A DNA stretch of 64,000 nucleotides from Halobacillus campisalis (GCF_030345335.1 NZ_JAPVRC010000001.1:806001-870000), one strand, 5' to 3'; positions 9,346 to 18,307 are shown, counted from the stretch's first letter. The notes: generated by a model not told the origin, from the letters alone. Program-made: numbers and translations.

Positions 9346-10026
9346 TTATAGTTCTATCACATCTCCGGGCTGTAACGCTTTCCCTTCGCCTGGAGTAACT
9401 TTTTCTGCAAAGGCTTCTCCGTCTTGTTTAATTAAATCAAAGGTGTTGTAGTGGATTGGGACTACCTGTTTCGCTCTAACCCATTCAGCTGCAAGAAGAG
9501 CATCCTCTGGACCCATCGTGAAGTTATCTCCTATCGGCAAGAAGGCAAGGTCGATGGAGTTTTGTTCCCCGATCATTTTCAAGTCACTAAAGAGACCCGT
9601 ATCCCCTGCATGATAAATGGTCTTTCCGTCGATTGTCAGTAAAATCCCCGTGGGCATTCCTGTATAGATAGTCGTGCCATCTTCCTCCTCGTAAGAAGAA
9701 CCATGAAAAGCCTGAGTTAATTTAACTGTACCAAAGTCGAATGAATGGCTCCCCCCGATATACATAGGGTGAGCATTCAACCCCTTATTCCCTAAATAAG
9801 TTGCTAATTCAAAAGGGGCTACTATTTGAGAATCACAGCGTTTAGCTATATCAAATGTATCACCCACATGATCGTTATGACCATGAGTCAATAAAATAAC
9901 ATCCGCATGTACATCATCTGCACTTAAATCAGTGTTTCCATTATCCGAAATGAACGGATCGATTAAAATCGTTTTTCCATTTGCTTCAACCTTTACTACT
10001 GAATGCCCGTGAAATGATACTTGCAC
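9346..10026 (-). CDS. ytkL: Metal-dependent hydrolase YtkL (UPF0173, MBL fold)
   Basis: 226 aa metallo-beta-lactamase-fold protein. Metal ligands are visible in [12 protein letters not shown] (about residues 45-56), in HAGDTGLF (about 140), and a C-terminal HYNTF. The start is GTG preceded by GAAGGAG. Substrate unknown; UPF0173 proteins resemble UlaG-type lactonases. It follows the PspA cassette on the same strand, 20 bp downstream of the spermidine-synthase-like gene, so it could be co-transcribed. Confidence 0.9.
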   Translation of the reverse strand: MQVSFHGHSVVKVEANGKTILIDPFISDNGNTDLSADDVHADVILLTHGHNDHVGDTFDIAKRCDSQIVAPFELATYLGNKGLNAHPMYIGGSHSFDFGTVKLTQAFHGSSYEEEDGTTIYTGMPTGILLTIDGKTIYHAGDTGLFSDLKMIGEQNSIDLAFLPIGDNFTMGPEDALLAAEWVRAKQVVPIHYNTFDLIKQDGEAFAEKVTPGEGKALQPGDVIEL

Positions 10027-10046
10027 TCTACCACTCCTTCAAAATA

Positions 10047-11597
10047 TTAATAATTTTGCCAAGCCTGTTCATATTTTTGAATAAGGTTAGGATGAATCAA
10101 TGTATTAGGTGATAAAGAAACAGACTCGCCGTTACGATTAACAATTTCCCTATCTTCGTCTTTTCCAAACACAGTCATGGACTGAAGCAGATCAGCTGTT
10201 AAAAATTCTGTATCTTTAGTGATTTCGATATCTTCCACTGCAACAGGTTCACGACTCGCCATCAGAAACCCCCAATTGCCGAAGCTCGGAATATCCACGT
10301 GGAAATTCTCGACGGACAGCCCTGTATCTCTGATCGTAGTATCGATCGTCCAATAAACTTCTCTTGCAAATACCGGACTCGTCCCCTGAATCATCGAAAC
10401 GCCTTGAGGCGTGAGATGATTTCTTACTAATGAATAGAATTCCCGGGTATAGAGCTTATTCAGGCTTTCATTATTAGGATCGGGCAGGTCTATAATGACG
10501 ACATCGTACAACTCATTGGAGTCTTCTAAAAACTGAAAAGCATCATCATTGATCACTTCCACCCGTTCATCATCTAAAGCCCCATGATTGAGCTCTCTTA
10601 AGTGACGATTATTAGCTGCCAGATCCGTGACCGCAGGGTCCAAGTCTACAAGCGCTACGTGATCAACTTCGTCGTAACGCAGCACTTCATGAGCAGCAAT
10701 TCCGTCTCCCCCTCCAAGAATCAGTACGCTTTCCTTTTTTTCAGCTGCTTCCATAGCTGGCAGGACCAGTGTTTCATGGTACCGGTGTTCATCTATTGAG
10801 CTGAACTGAAGAGAACCATCCAGAAACAGCCTGGTATCACCTTCGTCACGGGTTAATATCACTTTCTGATAATTACTTTCTTCGCTATGAACAATTGGAT
10901 CCTTATAAAGTTTCTGTTCGAATGAAAAGGCCACTTCTTCTCCAAAGAAAAGACCTCCAATAAGTAAAACCCCGATAAAAACTGCCGCAGAAACGTGAAC
11001 AGCCATACGCTTTATTTCAGAGCGAAATAAATAAAGTACAATAGCGGCGACAGCCAGATTAATACACCCGACAAGGAATGCACTTTTCACCATACCCATT
11101 TGCGGACGTAAATAAAAGGCAAATAGCAATCCACCGATTAAACCGCCAGCATAATCTGAGAAAAGAACTCTTGCCGTACTGCGGCTAAGCTCTACCCCTA
11201 TTTCGTTCGCTTTTCTAATTAGAATGGGCAGTTCCAATCCTGTAAGCGCCCCGATGGTGAAGGTGACCATGTATAAGAATAAAGCGTCCGTTCCATCAGG
11301 GGCGTAGGCAGTCATCCCAAACATCATAAAGCTTGAAAAACCTCCGATAAAAGCCACCATGAATTCGATCCAAATGAAAGTAACGATCAGTTGTTTCATT
11401 ACTTTTTCGCTGATGCTTGCACCTATACCCATACCTGTTAAGAACAGACTGATGGTTATAGTGTACTGTTTGACTCCGTCCCCTAATATATAAGAGCCTA
11501 ATGCTCCAAACAATACCTCAAATATAATTCCGCAGATTGACACAATCCCGGATGCCCAATAAATGAGATGGCTTTTTTTAATTCCTTCTGTTTCCAT
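10047..11597 (-). CDS. Membrane-anchored spermidine synthase-like protein
   Basis: 516 aa. About seven membrane segments (residues 10-225) are followed by an aminopropyltransferase domain (about 235-500). The latter keeps the GGGDG motif for decarboxylated SAM (ILGGGDGIAAHEVL), FLDGSLQFSS...YHETL at its front, and DLPDPN in the gate-loop position. The start at 11597 follows GGAGTG at 8 bases; the longer frame runs through a hairpin and into the DUF350 gene. Last gene of the DUF4178-PspA-DUF4247-DUF350 cassette. A true polyamine product is not proven; the membrane domain suggests a membrane-local role. Confidence 0.85.
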   Translation of the reverse strand: METEGIKKSHLIYWASGIVSICGIIFEVLFGALGSYILGDGVKQYTITISLFLTGMGIGASISEKVMKQLIVTFIWIEFMVAFIGGFSSFMMFGMTAYAPDGTDALFLYMVTFTIGALTGLELPILIRKANEIGVELSRSTARVLFSDYAGGLIGGLLFAFYLRPQMGMVKSAFLVGCINLAVAAIVLYLFRSEIKRMAVHVSAAVFIGVLLIGGLFFGEEVAFSFEQKLYKDPIVHSEESNYQKVILTRDEGDTRLFLDGSLQFSSIDEHRYHETLVLPAMEAAEKKESVLILGGGDGIAAHEVLRYDEVDHVALVDLDPAVTDLAANNRHLRELNHGALDDERVEVINDDAFQFLEDSNELYDVVIIDLPDPNNESLNKLYTREFYSLVRNHLTPQGVSMIQGTSPVFAREVYWTIDTTIRDTGLSVENFHVDIPSFGNWGFLMASREPVAVEDIEITKDTEFLTADLLQSMTVFGKDEDREIVNRNGESVSLSPNTLIHPNLIQKYEQAWQNY

Positions 11598-11640
11598 TGC
11601 TTTCACTCCGTTAGTCACTCTATATCTCACACATACACTT

Positions 11641-11675
11641 GAAAAGCCACTATGTAATAGGCATAGTGGCTTTTC
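11641..11675 (-). terminator. Perfect 14-bp intercistronic hairpin
   Basis: A 14-bp perfect inverted repeat (11641-11654 with 11662-11675, 7-nt loop) lies between the DUF350 gene and the spermidine synthase-like gene. The last four bases of the stem are TTTC/TTTT-like but no long T-run follows. It may be a partial terminator or RNA-stability element lowering expression of the last gene. Confidence 0.6.
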
Positions 11676-11685
11676 GATAAGAAGC

Positions 11686-12081
11686 TTATGTAATGGATGC
11701 ACCTATAACAAAAGCTAATCCTATGGATACACCCATAGATATTATACCTACAGCTGTATTGTTACTCTTCAATTGAGTCTCTACTGAAAACTTTCTCGTA
11801 AATAATTCAAACAGCAAGTATGCAACCATTTGCAATACTACCCCGCAAATTCCCCACAAAAGAGTATCCATAATAGTATAGCTGTGATAAATCGCGAAGG
11901 AAAGAACAATACATATCCCGATTATTTTACCAGCAATCGACATAGCCACTGCTTGATTTCCGGCTTTCACTTCGTCCCAATCTTTGTACTGCCTTGTTAG
12001 TAACTCAAATATAAATAATCCGATAACAACTACTAATATTCCAACTGCAAAATACCCAACTGTAGCTAAAAGTGGTTCCAT
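11686..12081 (-). CDS. DUF350 membrane protein (YjfL-like)
   Basis: 131 aa with four membrane segments arranged as two similar halves: each has FEL-T-R after the first helix and a K-x-N-x-AV motif before the second (AGNQAVA near residue 40, SNNTAVG near residue 106). This internal duplication is the DUF350 hallmark. Good RBS (GAGGAGG). In many bacteria DUF350 proteins are encoded beside PspA/IM30 homologues, as here; molecular function unknown. Confidence 0.85.
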   Translation of the reverse strand: MEPLLATVGYFAVGILVVVIGLFIFELLTRQYKDWDEVKAGNQAVAMSIAGKIIGICIVLSFAIYHSYTIMDTLLWGICGVVLQMVAYLLFELFTRKFSVETQLKSNNTAVGIISMGVSIGLAFVIGASIT

Positions 12082-12095
12082 AAATATAGCCTCCT

Positions 12096-12767
12096 CTATT
12101 TTCCTGAGCCGGGACCTCCGCCTCGATTAGTTGACCCTCTGAATGAACCGGATCCTGAATTAGATCCTCCATACATCCCGTAACCACCGTAACAATCACC
12201 GCTTGCCCGACAGCTAGATTCTCTTTGGCTGGCCCAATTGTTCGAACCTAACATACTATTCAGTAGTGAATAGGCCACAAGCCCCTGGAAAAAGCTCGGT
12301 GAATAATTATTTCTCACAAATTCATCACTCGCAACTTCGATCAAAACCAGCCCAGGTTCCTCATCACTTTCTTGTAAAATCACAAACTCGTTAGGATAAA
12401 ACAATACTTGCTTTCCTTCCTCGCGATCACTGATGTCTTCTGGGTTAATTTTATTCTCTAATTGCTCTGCGGTTTCCGGGAGCGTCAGCTCCTGAGTCAT
12501 ATAAATTTCGGAATCTCCTTCATCGGTTTCCACCGTATCAAGAAGCGGGAAGCTGTCTCTAATAACGGAACGAATCGATGTAGCCTCTGAATCATCGATT
12601 GCAGCCAGCACTTCGCTCCTTGACGGTTCATCGGGCAATTCTTGATATGTATCTTGCGCATTTGAACCTGACATTCCTCTTGAACCATTCCCGAAGTTGC
12701 CGAAGGAATTATAAGCAACGACAATCGCGATGATGATGACTATGAACAATCCAACATAATCCTTCAA
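12096..12767 (-). CDS. DUF4247-like membrane-anchored protein
   Basis: 223 aa starting at TTG after AAAGGAGGAG. One N-terminal membrane anchor (residues 5-20), an acidic extracytoplasmic-like domain, a second hydrophobic patch (about 165-175), and a C-terminal Gly/Ser-rich tail with two Cys (SCRASGDC). Family assignment to DUF4247 rests on the shape and the neighbours (DUF4178, PspA, DUF350), so it is less certain than theirs. The tail resembles flexible surface or membrane-proximal linkers; function unknown. Confidence 0.65.
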   Translation of the reverse strand: MKDYVGLFIVIIIAIVVAYNSFGNFGNGSRGMSGSNAQDTYQELPDEPSRSEVLAAIDDSEATSIRSVIRDSFPLLDTVETDEGDSEIYMTQELTLPETAEQLENKINPEDISDREEGKQVLFYPNEFVILQESDEEPGLVLIEVASDEFVRNNYSPSFFQGLVAYSLLNSMLGSNNWASQRESSCRASGDCYGGYGMYGGSNSGSGSFRGSTNRGGGPGSGK

Positions 12768-12834
12768 CTTCAGCTCCTCCTTTCATTAAAAAAATGAATT
12801 GTGCCTGAACAATCGTCAGGCACAACCGAAGCCG

Positions 12835-13506
12835 TTACTCTTTATTCATTTTCTTTTTAAGTTCTGCCAACTCATCATCCACACTATCTTTTTTATCTAT
12901 TTCTTCAAATTCATCGTCTAAAGAACGGTTCGACTGCGATAGATCTTCGCTAGTCTCAGCTTCCGCTTCATACTGCATCACTCGCTCTTCCATACGATCA
13001 AATCCTTGGCGTGATTCATCACTTCCGATGCTGGACATGGTACGATTCATCTTCGTGCGTGTTTGAGCAGATTCTGCTCTTGCTTTAAGAGAATCCTTCT
13101 TCAATTTCATTTCCTGGTATTCTTTCTTCATCTCATCCAGTTTTTTACGAAGATTAGCCGAATCTTGTTCAGCACGCTCATAAGAAGTTTTAAATTGGTC
13201 TGCCTGCTGCTGCTGACTGTTTTTGTCTTCTAGTGCACGACGGGCCAGATCCTCATTACCTGCTTCCATGGCTTTCTCAGCTTGTTTCATCCGCTTGTCC
13301 GCCAGCGCTTGCGCATCATCATACTTGCGTTTCAGCATTTTCTCGTTGGCAATCTGCTTCGCCACGGCTGTTTCGGCGTCACGTATATCGTTCTCCATAT
13401 CCCTCATGAATTGTTCCAGCATTTTCACCGGGTCTTCCGCTTTATCCAGCATTGAATTCAATTCTGCACCTACTACAGTTTTTACTCGGTTAAAAAATTT
13501 AAACAT
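12835..13506 (-). CDS. pspA: PspA/IM30 family envelope stress protein
   Basis: 223 aa, almost entirely alpha-helical coiled coil, starting MFKFFNRVKTVVGAELNSML with EDPVKMLEQFMRDME, the signature of PspA/IM30 (Vipp1) N termini. Family members are ESCRT-III-like and bind stressed membranes. AAGGAGG precedes the start. Second gene of the cassette, 17 bp after the DUF4178 gene. In B. subtilis pspA is under sigma-W; an ECF-type promoter lies upstream of this cassette too. Confidence 0.93.
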   Translation of the reverse strand: MFKFFNRVKTVVGAELNSMLDKAEDPVKMLEQFMRDMENDIRDAETAVAKQIANEKMLKRKYDDAQALADKRMKQAEKAMEAGNEDLARRALEDKNSQQQQADQFKTSYERAEQDSANLRKKLDEMKKEYQEMKLKKDSLKARAESAQTRTKMNRTMSSIGSDESRQGFDRMEERVMQYEAEAETSEDLSQSNRSLDDEFEEIDKKDSVDDELAELKKKMNKE

Positions 13507-13522
13507 GATTCATTCCTCCTTA

Positions 13523-14032
13523 TTATTTGGAACCTGCTATTATTTTGAGCTCAAACTCGTCAATATCATATCCGTAACTTACTTCAATCTCACTGCCCCA
13601 TGACTCCAGCGACAGATAAGTTTCTTCATCATCTGCGATATACTCGGCATAGCGTATAGTACGGCCGTTAACATTCTGACTTCGGCCTTCCCCGACTACA
13701 TACGCTTCACCCTCCTCATCTTTATGGTACGTACTTTCATTATAAACGATTTGAGCAGGAAAAGTATTCATAGGCAGCTTGACGGTTTCATAGATACCGA
13801 GTTCTAACTCCTCGTCCATCTCAGAAGCCAGCCATTTAATATTGCTTCCCTCTAGCAGCTGGTAGGAGAACCACTCGTACCCTCCGTCGCGATATGTGAT
13901 TTTTCCAACCACCTCATAATCCACAAGATCATATGTGATGATATCTCCTACCTGAATATTAAGTGCTGTTCGTTCTTGCACTTCAGGTTGTTTAGCATCT
14001 TTATTTGAAAACAGCTTCGAAAAAAATCCCAA
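13523..14032 (-). CDS. DUF4178 domain protein
   Basis: 169 aa soluble protein starting at TTG (GAGAGGTGG upstream). It is beta-rich with the pattern IQVGDIITYDLVDYEVVGKI followed by WFSYQLLEG and a C-terminal WGSEIEVSYG stretch, as expected for DUF4178. First gene of the cassette directly downstream of the ECF-type promoter. DUF4178 proteins commonly accompany PspA-like and spermidine-synthase-like genes; function unknown. Confidence 0.8.
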   Translation of the reverse strand: MGFFSKLFSNKDAKQPEVQERTALNIQVGDIITYDLVDYEVVGKITYRDGGYEWFSYQLLEGSNIKWLASEMDEELELGIYETVKLPMNTFPAQIVYNESTYHKDEEGEAYVVGEGRSQNVNGRTIRYAEYIADDEETYLSLESWGSEIEVSYGYDIDEFELKIIAGSK

Positions 14033-14071
14033 GTGTCCACCTCTCCTTTCTCTTGATCCTGTGTACCTGTT

Positions 14072-14100
14072 TATACGGATTATTCATCTGATTTGTTTCA
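14072..14100 (-). promoter_or_regulatory. ECF (sigma-W-like) promoter of PspA cassette
   Basis: On the minus strand TGAAAC (14095-14100), 17-base spacer, CGTATA (14072-14077), about 40 bp upstream of the first gene. This matches the sigma-W consensus TGAAAC-N16/17-CGTA that controls pspA in B. subtilis. Confidence 0.7.
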
Positions 14101-14134
14101 TTTTTTTTATTTTAACAAAAAAACAAAAGAGAAA

Positions 14135-14163
14135 AACAGCAGAACACTCAACATTCTGCTGTT
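14135..14163 (-). terminator. Terminator of ald
   Basis: A 10-bp stem AACAGCAGAA/TTCTGCTGTT with 9-base loop, 4 bases after the ald stop; T-rich on the minus strand. Confidence 0.8.
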
Positions 14164-14166
14164 TTA

Positions 14167-15285
14167 TTATTTTTTCAGAAGATCTGCAGCTGCTGCATAA
14201 TCCAACTGATGAGCGTCGGCTACGGCTTGATAAGTGACGAAACCGTCTAAAGTATTGATTCCTTTTAGTAAAGCCTCATTTTCTAAACAAGAGCGTTTCA
14301 GCCCTTTATCAGCTAACTGCAAGGCATATGGTACAGTTACATTCGTTAAACCGATCGTGGAAGTTCTAGGTACAGCGCCAGGCATATTGGCTACGGAATA
14401 GTGAAGAACCCCATGTTTTTCATATGTGGGATTATCATGAGTCGTAATCCGGTCAGTTGTTTCGAAAATGCCTCCTTGATCAATAGCCACATCGACTATG
14501 ACCGCCCCTTCAGGCATTTCTTTTACCATTTCTTCCGTAACGATTTTAGGAGCTTTAGCTCCAGGTATAAGTACGGCCCCTATGACAAGGTCGGAAGCCT
14601 TTAGTGACTCTTGAATGTTCATAGGGTTAGACATCAGCGTATTTATATCTTTCCCGAAAAGGTCATCCAATTGACGCAGCCGCTCTGGATTCAAGTCGAT
14701 AATGGTCACGTCGGCACCTAATCCGACGGCGATTTTTGCAGCATTCGTTCCTACTACTCCTCCTCCGAGAACGGTCACTTTACCTCTCTGAACTCCAGGA
14801 ATCCCCGCTAATAATACCCCGCGTCCTCCATGAGGTTTTTCAAGAATTTGCGCTCCGATTTGAGAAGCCATCTTACCAGCAACTTCACTCATTGGAGTCA
14901 ATAAAGGAAGAGAACCATTTGAAAGCTGGACTGTTTCATAAGCAATGGCTGCAACTTTACGGTCAATCAGCGCTTTTGTCAACTCTGGCTCCGGCGCCAG
15001 GTGCAAGTAAGTAAACAAAATAAGCCCTTCGTAAAAATAATCATATTCCTGGGGGAGAGGTTCTTTTACTTTCATGACCATTTCCTGACCCCACGCTTCT
15101 TTCGCAGTACCGACAATTACTGCGCCTGCTTCTTCGTAGTGTACGTCTGCGAAACCCGAACCGAGTCCCGCTCCTTTTTCTATGAACACCTCATGGCCTG
15201 CCTTCGTTAAAGTCATTACTCCTGCAGGGGTCATAGCGACACGATTTTCATTATTTTTCACTTCGATAGGTATTCCGATTTTCAT
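14167..15285 (-). CDS. ald: Alanine dehydrogenase
   Basis: 372 aa. NAD+-dependent interconversion of L-alanine with pyruvate and ammonia; used for alanine catabolism and spore development in Bacillus. Seen: start [20 protein letters not shown] with the conserved Arg, the catalytic MKVKEP segment, YLHLA (catalytic His region near residue 96), and the Rossmann motif [12 protein letters not shown] (about 172-183). Full length. GGAGGG before the ATG. A 15-bp dyad overlaps its likely promoter. Confidence 0.97.
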   Translation of the reverse strand: MKIGIPIEVKNNENRVAMTPAGVMTLTKAGHEVFIEKGAGLGSGFADVHYEEAGAVIVGTAKEAWGQEMVMKVKEPLPQEYDYFYEGLILFTYLHLAPEPELTKALIDRKVAAIAYETVQLSNGSLPLLTPMSEVAGKMASQIGAQILEKPHGGRGVLLAGIPGVQRGKVTVLGGGVVGTNAAKIAVGLGADVTIIDLNPERLRQLDDLFGKDINTLMSNPMNIQESLKASDLVIGAVLIPGAKAPKIVTEEMVKEMPEGAVIVDVAIDQGGIFETTDRITTHDNPTYEKHGVLHYSVANMPGAVPRTSTIGLTNVTVPYALQLADKGLKRSCLENEALLKGINTLDGFVTYQAVADAHQLDYAAAADLLKK

Positions 15286-15314
15286 ATGCTTACACCCTCC
15301 AAATAAACACCGGT

Positions 15315-15345
15315 ATTATACTTTAGTCCTTATAGTTCAACTATA
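15315..15345 (-). promoter_or_regulatory. ald promoter -10 with 15-bp dyad operator candidate
   Basis: A perfect palindrome TATAGTTCAACTATA (15331-15345) lies 10 bp upstream of a minus-strand TATAAT (15315-15320), about 30 bp before the ald ATG. It would cover the -35 region. The cognate regulator is not identifiable in the window. Confidence 0.5.
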
Positions 15346-15414
15346 CCACCAAACTATAAAAGTTCCCATCCACAGAAGAAAACTGTACTTTGTTCTATCT
15401 CTTCACATCTGCTT

Positions 15415-16173
15415 CTACCTGTGACGATGAATGACGTCCAAACCACCAGTCACTTCATAGATCGTTCCTGTAATCATGTCCGAATCTTCTTCACAAAGGA
15501 AGGATATAGTCCGCGCAATATCTCCCCCTGTACCAGGACGGCCTATAGGCGTATCGGGATCTTTTAATGTTTTTCCTATATCAATTGATGCTTCTTTCAT
15601 TTCACCTGTAATATTGCCAGGACAGATCATATTGGAAGTAATTCCGAATTCAGCTTCTTCAAATGCAATGCTCTTAGTTAATGAGACTAAACCAACTTTG
15701 GCCGCAGCGAACGCCGAACGATAAATCCATCCAGACGCTGAGTCAGCACCTTGAAAACCATAATTAATAATACGTCCGAATTTTTGTTTTCTCATATAAG
15801 GGAGAGTTAGTCTCAATAAATGGAACGCTGAGTCTAGGTTTCCACGAATCATCGAATTCCATTCGCCTGTAGAATAGTCGGCAAGCTTTTTCCTTTCAAA
15901 AATGTAAGGACCTGCATTGTTGATCAAGTAATCCACTCTTCCGAATCGTTCTATCGTCTCGTTGACCAATCGCTCTAAATCGTCCGCCTCAGTAACGTCG
16001 ACTTGAACGGCATGAATACGTTCCTTTATATCTTCATAACTTGATATGAGATCTTCCACTTTAGTACGATCTGTCAAATAAGTGATCGTAACTGAATTTC
16101 CTCTTTCTAAGAAATCCTCTGTGACTTTTCTTCCTAACCCTTTTGCTCCTGCTGTAATGATAGCGTGCCGCAT
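15415..16173 (-). CDS. ytkK: Short-chain dehydrogenase-like protein (YtkK-like), catalytic Tyr replaced
   Basis: 252 aa classical SDR fold: nucleotide motif TAGAKGLGRKV (residues 7-17), NNAG at 85-88, and a C-terminal ICPGNI. At the active site the Y-x-x-x-K motif reads FAAAK: Phe155 replaces the catalytic Tyr while Lys159 stays; a Tyr lies four residues earlier (151). It may be a non-classical SDR or non-enzymatic. Position near ald and ytkL matches ytkK of B. subtilis, annotated there as a putative 3-oxoacyl-ACP reductase. Confidence 0.85.
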   Translation of the reverse strand: MRHAIITAGAKGLGRKVTEDFLERGNSVTITYLTDRTKVEDLISSYEDIKERIHAVQVDVTEADDLERLVNETIERFGRVDYLINNAGPYIFERKKLADYSTGEWNSMIRGNLDSAFHLLRLTLPYMRKQKFGRIINYGFQGADSASGWIYRSAFAAAKVGLVSLTKSIAFEEAEFGITSNMICPGNITGEMKEASIDIGKTLKDPDTPIGRPGTGGDIARTISFLCEEDSDMITGTIYEVTGGLDVIHRHR

Positions 16174-16265
16174 TGAAAGTCCTCCTTTATCAGAACCTTT
16201 TGTGTGTTTACTTTAGTAGGTTGTTTATGTAGAATTAATTCGTTAGAAAGGTAGTGAAAAAAACG

Positions 16266-17612
16266 TTGAATACTTCCTCCAAACATCGTAAGCGCTTATT
16301 AGAAACCATCGGTGTGGAAGCCGCGCCCAAAGAGCAAAGGGCAACGCCATGGTACCAGTTCGCCATCATTCAAATTGCGATAGCGGCTAATGCTGGTAAT
16401 TTTCTTATTCCTGCCCTCGCCGTCATGGAAGGAGGGCTCACTTTTTCAGAAGGGGTGCTAGCCACTAGTTTCGGGGCAATAGCAGGTTTTATACTCGTTT
16501 CTTTACTTTCCTTACCCGGGGCAAGGCTTGGAGTTCCTGCACAATATGCCGTACGTACGATGCTCGGCTCTAAAGGTGCGAGGTACATTTCGTCTCCGAT
16601 TAGAACTTTGACTTCTTTATACTGGTTCAGTGTACAAACCATCGGTGGAACTATGGTCATTCAACACTTGATGCTTCGATTAACAGGAATAGACATCCCA
16701 TTTCATTTCTTTTCTGTGCCTTTTGCCATGCTTATGGTGATTTTAGCCATTATAGGATTTGAAGCCGTTAAAAAAGCGACAACTTTTTTTCTTCCTCTAT
16801 TATTGATTGGAGAAGGAACCATTTTATACATATACTTTACTACAAGTGGGCGCACTCTTTCACAGGAGACGCTTGAAATGAACATATCCGCAAGTGGATC
16901 TATGATGCTTCTTTACGCAAGTCTAGCTTTCGTTCAATACGTATCTGGAGTCAATGCGGCTGCTGACATGACAAGGTATGCTAAATCTCCTAAGCATGGT
17001 TTTTTTGGGCTGCTCACTGGTAACACCATAGGTTTCATAATAACCGCTGTCATCGGCTGCGCCTCAGCATCTTTATTCAATCACATCAATCCTTATATTT
17101 CTTCAACTAACCAAACAACCTCGCCGATGTTAATATCGATCATTACAGCCACCGCCATTGTTTCTATGATTTCAATTAACATTAGTAATGCCTATACAGG
17201 AGGCTATAGTCTTCTTAATACGTTCAGCCGATTAACGAGAATACAGAGCGCCGTACTGTTTGGAACCTTCGGGGTGATTTGCAGCGGATTTCCCACTCTT
17301 GTAAGTGAGGCAGAATCATTCATATCAATCCTAGGCGGAATGATTATACCGATTTCAGCTATCATTTCAAGTGACTTCTTAGTCGTTAAACGAATGCGGT
17401 TGACAAGTGAAAGTTTGCTCCTTTTAAAAGATTCACAAAGCTTAAATCCTTATGCTTTCTTATTGATCATGTGCGGCGGAATCACATACTTCTTACTACC
17501 CCAATCCGCTTCACCTGGTTTTCTCACATTCGTCATTTTGTTTGTCCTTTACCCAATTGTCATGAAAGGGAAAAGTTACGGAAACGTTCAAAAAAAAGTT
17601 GAAATTGTTTGA
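16266..17612 (+). CDS. NCS1-family purine/cytosine-type permease
   Basis: 448 aa from TTG at 16266, which has AAAGGTAGTG at good distance (an in-frame GTG at 16254 overlaps that RBS). About 12 membrane segments. The N terminus (ATPWYQ then NAGNFLIPALA), the LGVPAQYAVRTMLG segment and SGVNAAADMTRY fit the NCS1 nucleobase:cation symporters (CodB-like). Substrate cannot be told; no purine or pyrimidine catabolic genes adjoin it. Confidence 0.8.
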   Translation: MNTSSKHRKRLLETIGVEAAPKEQRATPWYQFAIIQIAIAANAGNFLIPALAVMEGGLTFSEGVLATSFGAIAGFILVSLLSLPGARLGVPAQYAVRTMLGSKGARYISSPIRTLTSLYWFSVQTIGGTMVIQHLMLRLTGIDIPFHFFSVPFAMLMVILAIIGFEAVKKATTFFLPLLLIGEGTILYIYFTTSGRTLSQETLEMNISASGSMMLLYASLAFVQYVSGVNAAADMTRYAKSPKHGFFGLLTGNTIGFIITAVIGCASASLFNHINPYISSTNQTTSPMLISIITATAIVSMISINISNAYTGGYSLLNTFSRLTRIQSAVLFGTFGVICSGFPTLVSEAESFISILGGMIIPISAIISSDFLVVKRMRLTSESLLLLKDSQSLNPYAFLLIMCGGITYFLLPQSASPGFLTFVILFVLYPIVMKGKSYGNVQKKVEIV

Positions 17613-17621
17613 AAGTAGTCA

Positions 17622-17630
17622 TGATATAAT
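17622..17630 (+). promoter_or_regulatory. Extended -10 promoter of universal stress gene
   Basis: TGATATAAT matches the TGnTATAAT extended -10, 30 bp upstream of the gene; no good -35 at 17-bp spacing. Confidence 0.5.
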
Positions 17631-17660
17631 AAAGGTAAGAAAAGGAAGGGAGTGTTCGTG

Positions 17661-18107
17661 ATGACATTTGAATATAAAAACATTGTGGTAGCTGTAGATG
17701 GTTCTGAAACTGCTGAGGTAGCTTTTAAAAAGGCTATTGATATCTCTAATCGTAACGACGCCCAGCTTGTTTTATCTCATGTTGTTGATACTAGAGCTTT
17801 CTCTACGGTGGAAGCTTATGATCGGTCACTTGCTGTACGTGCGGAGAAATATGCAAAAGAACTTCTAGAGGAATATCAGCTGAAAGCCGAAAACGCAGGC
17901 GTGAAAAATGTGACCGTAAGCATTGAATATGGTTCTCCTAAAGTAAAAATCGCAAAAGACGTAGCACCTAAATTCAATGCCGATCTTATCATATGTGGCG
18001 CCACAGGTTTGAATCTAATGGAACGCTTCTTCATCGGCAGTGTATCTGAACATATCACTAGATATGCTTTATGTGACGTACTCGTAGTACGAGAAAACAA
18101 GTCTTAA
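17661..18107 (+). CDS. Universal stress protein (UspA family)
   Basis: 148 aa single Usp domain starting MTFEYKNIVVAVDGSE; the ATP-binding loop ICGATGLNLMERFFIGSVSEHI is G-2x-G-9x-G-S/T-like, so it is probably an ATP-binding Usp. ATG at 17661 is chosen because GGAAGGGAG precedes it. It lies alone, convergent with moaB across an 850-bp gap. Confidence 0.92.
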   Translation: MTFEYKNIVVAVDGSETAEVAFKKAIDISNRNDAQLVLSHVVDTRAFSTVEAYDRSLAVRAEKYAKELLEEYQLKAENAGVKNVTVSIEYGSPKVKIAKDVAPKFNADLIICGATGLNLMERFFIGSVSEHITRYALCDVLVVRENKS

Positions 18108-18158
18108 GACATAGGCTTTGTTAAAGTTCCGTGTTGATATTCATATATGCTCCTTATG

Positions 18159-18307
18159 TTGAAGACTCAGTTTCGAGACATAAGGAGAATTTTGCGGCTC
18201 CGGGAAACGGATCGCTTTCCGGGGGGCGGGCGCTGATCCTCCTCCCCCAGGAGTCTCACCGTTTCCCTCCGCCCCATTGCTATATAAGTATCTCGAAACC
18301 GCTTCAA
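18159..18307 (-). repeat. Structured intergenic repeat, copy A (short core)
   Basis: Terminal inverted repeats TTGAAG-n5-GTTTCGAGA (18159-18178) and TCTCGAAAC-n2-CTTCAA (18291-18307). Inside, GGGAAACGG pairs with CCGTTTCCC. Read on the minus strand the core has GAGACTCCTGGGGGA and CCCGGAAAGCGATCC, but the GGTGAG/CTCACC arm is deleted. A further 9-bp pair, CTCCTTATG/CATAAGGAG, brackets the left terminus. Confidence 0.8.

Noticed and set aside
11598-11702. N-terminal extension of the spermidine synthase-like protein
   Set aside because: It would run through the 14-bp hairpin and into the DUF350 gene; ATG at 11597 has a proper RBS.
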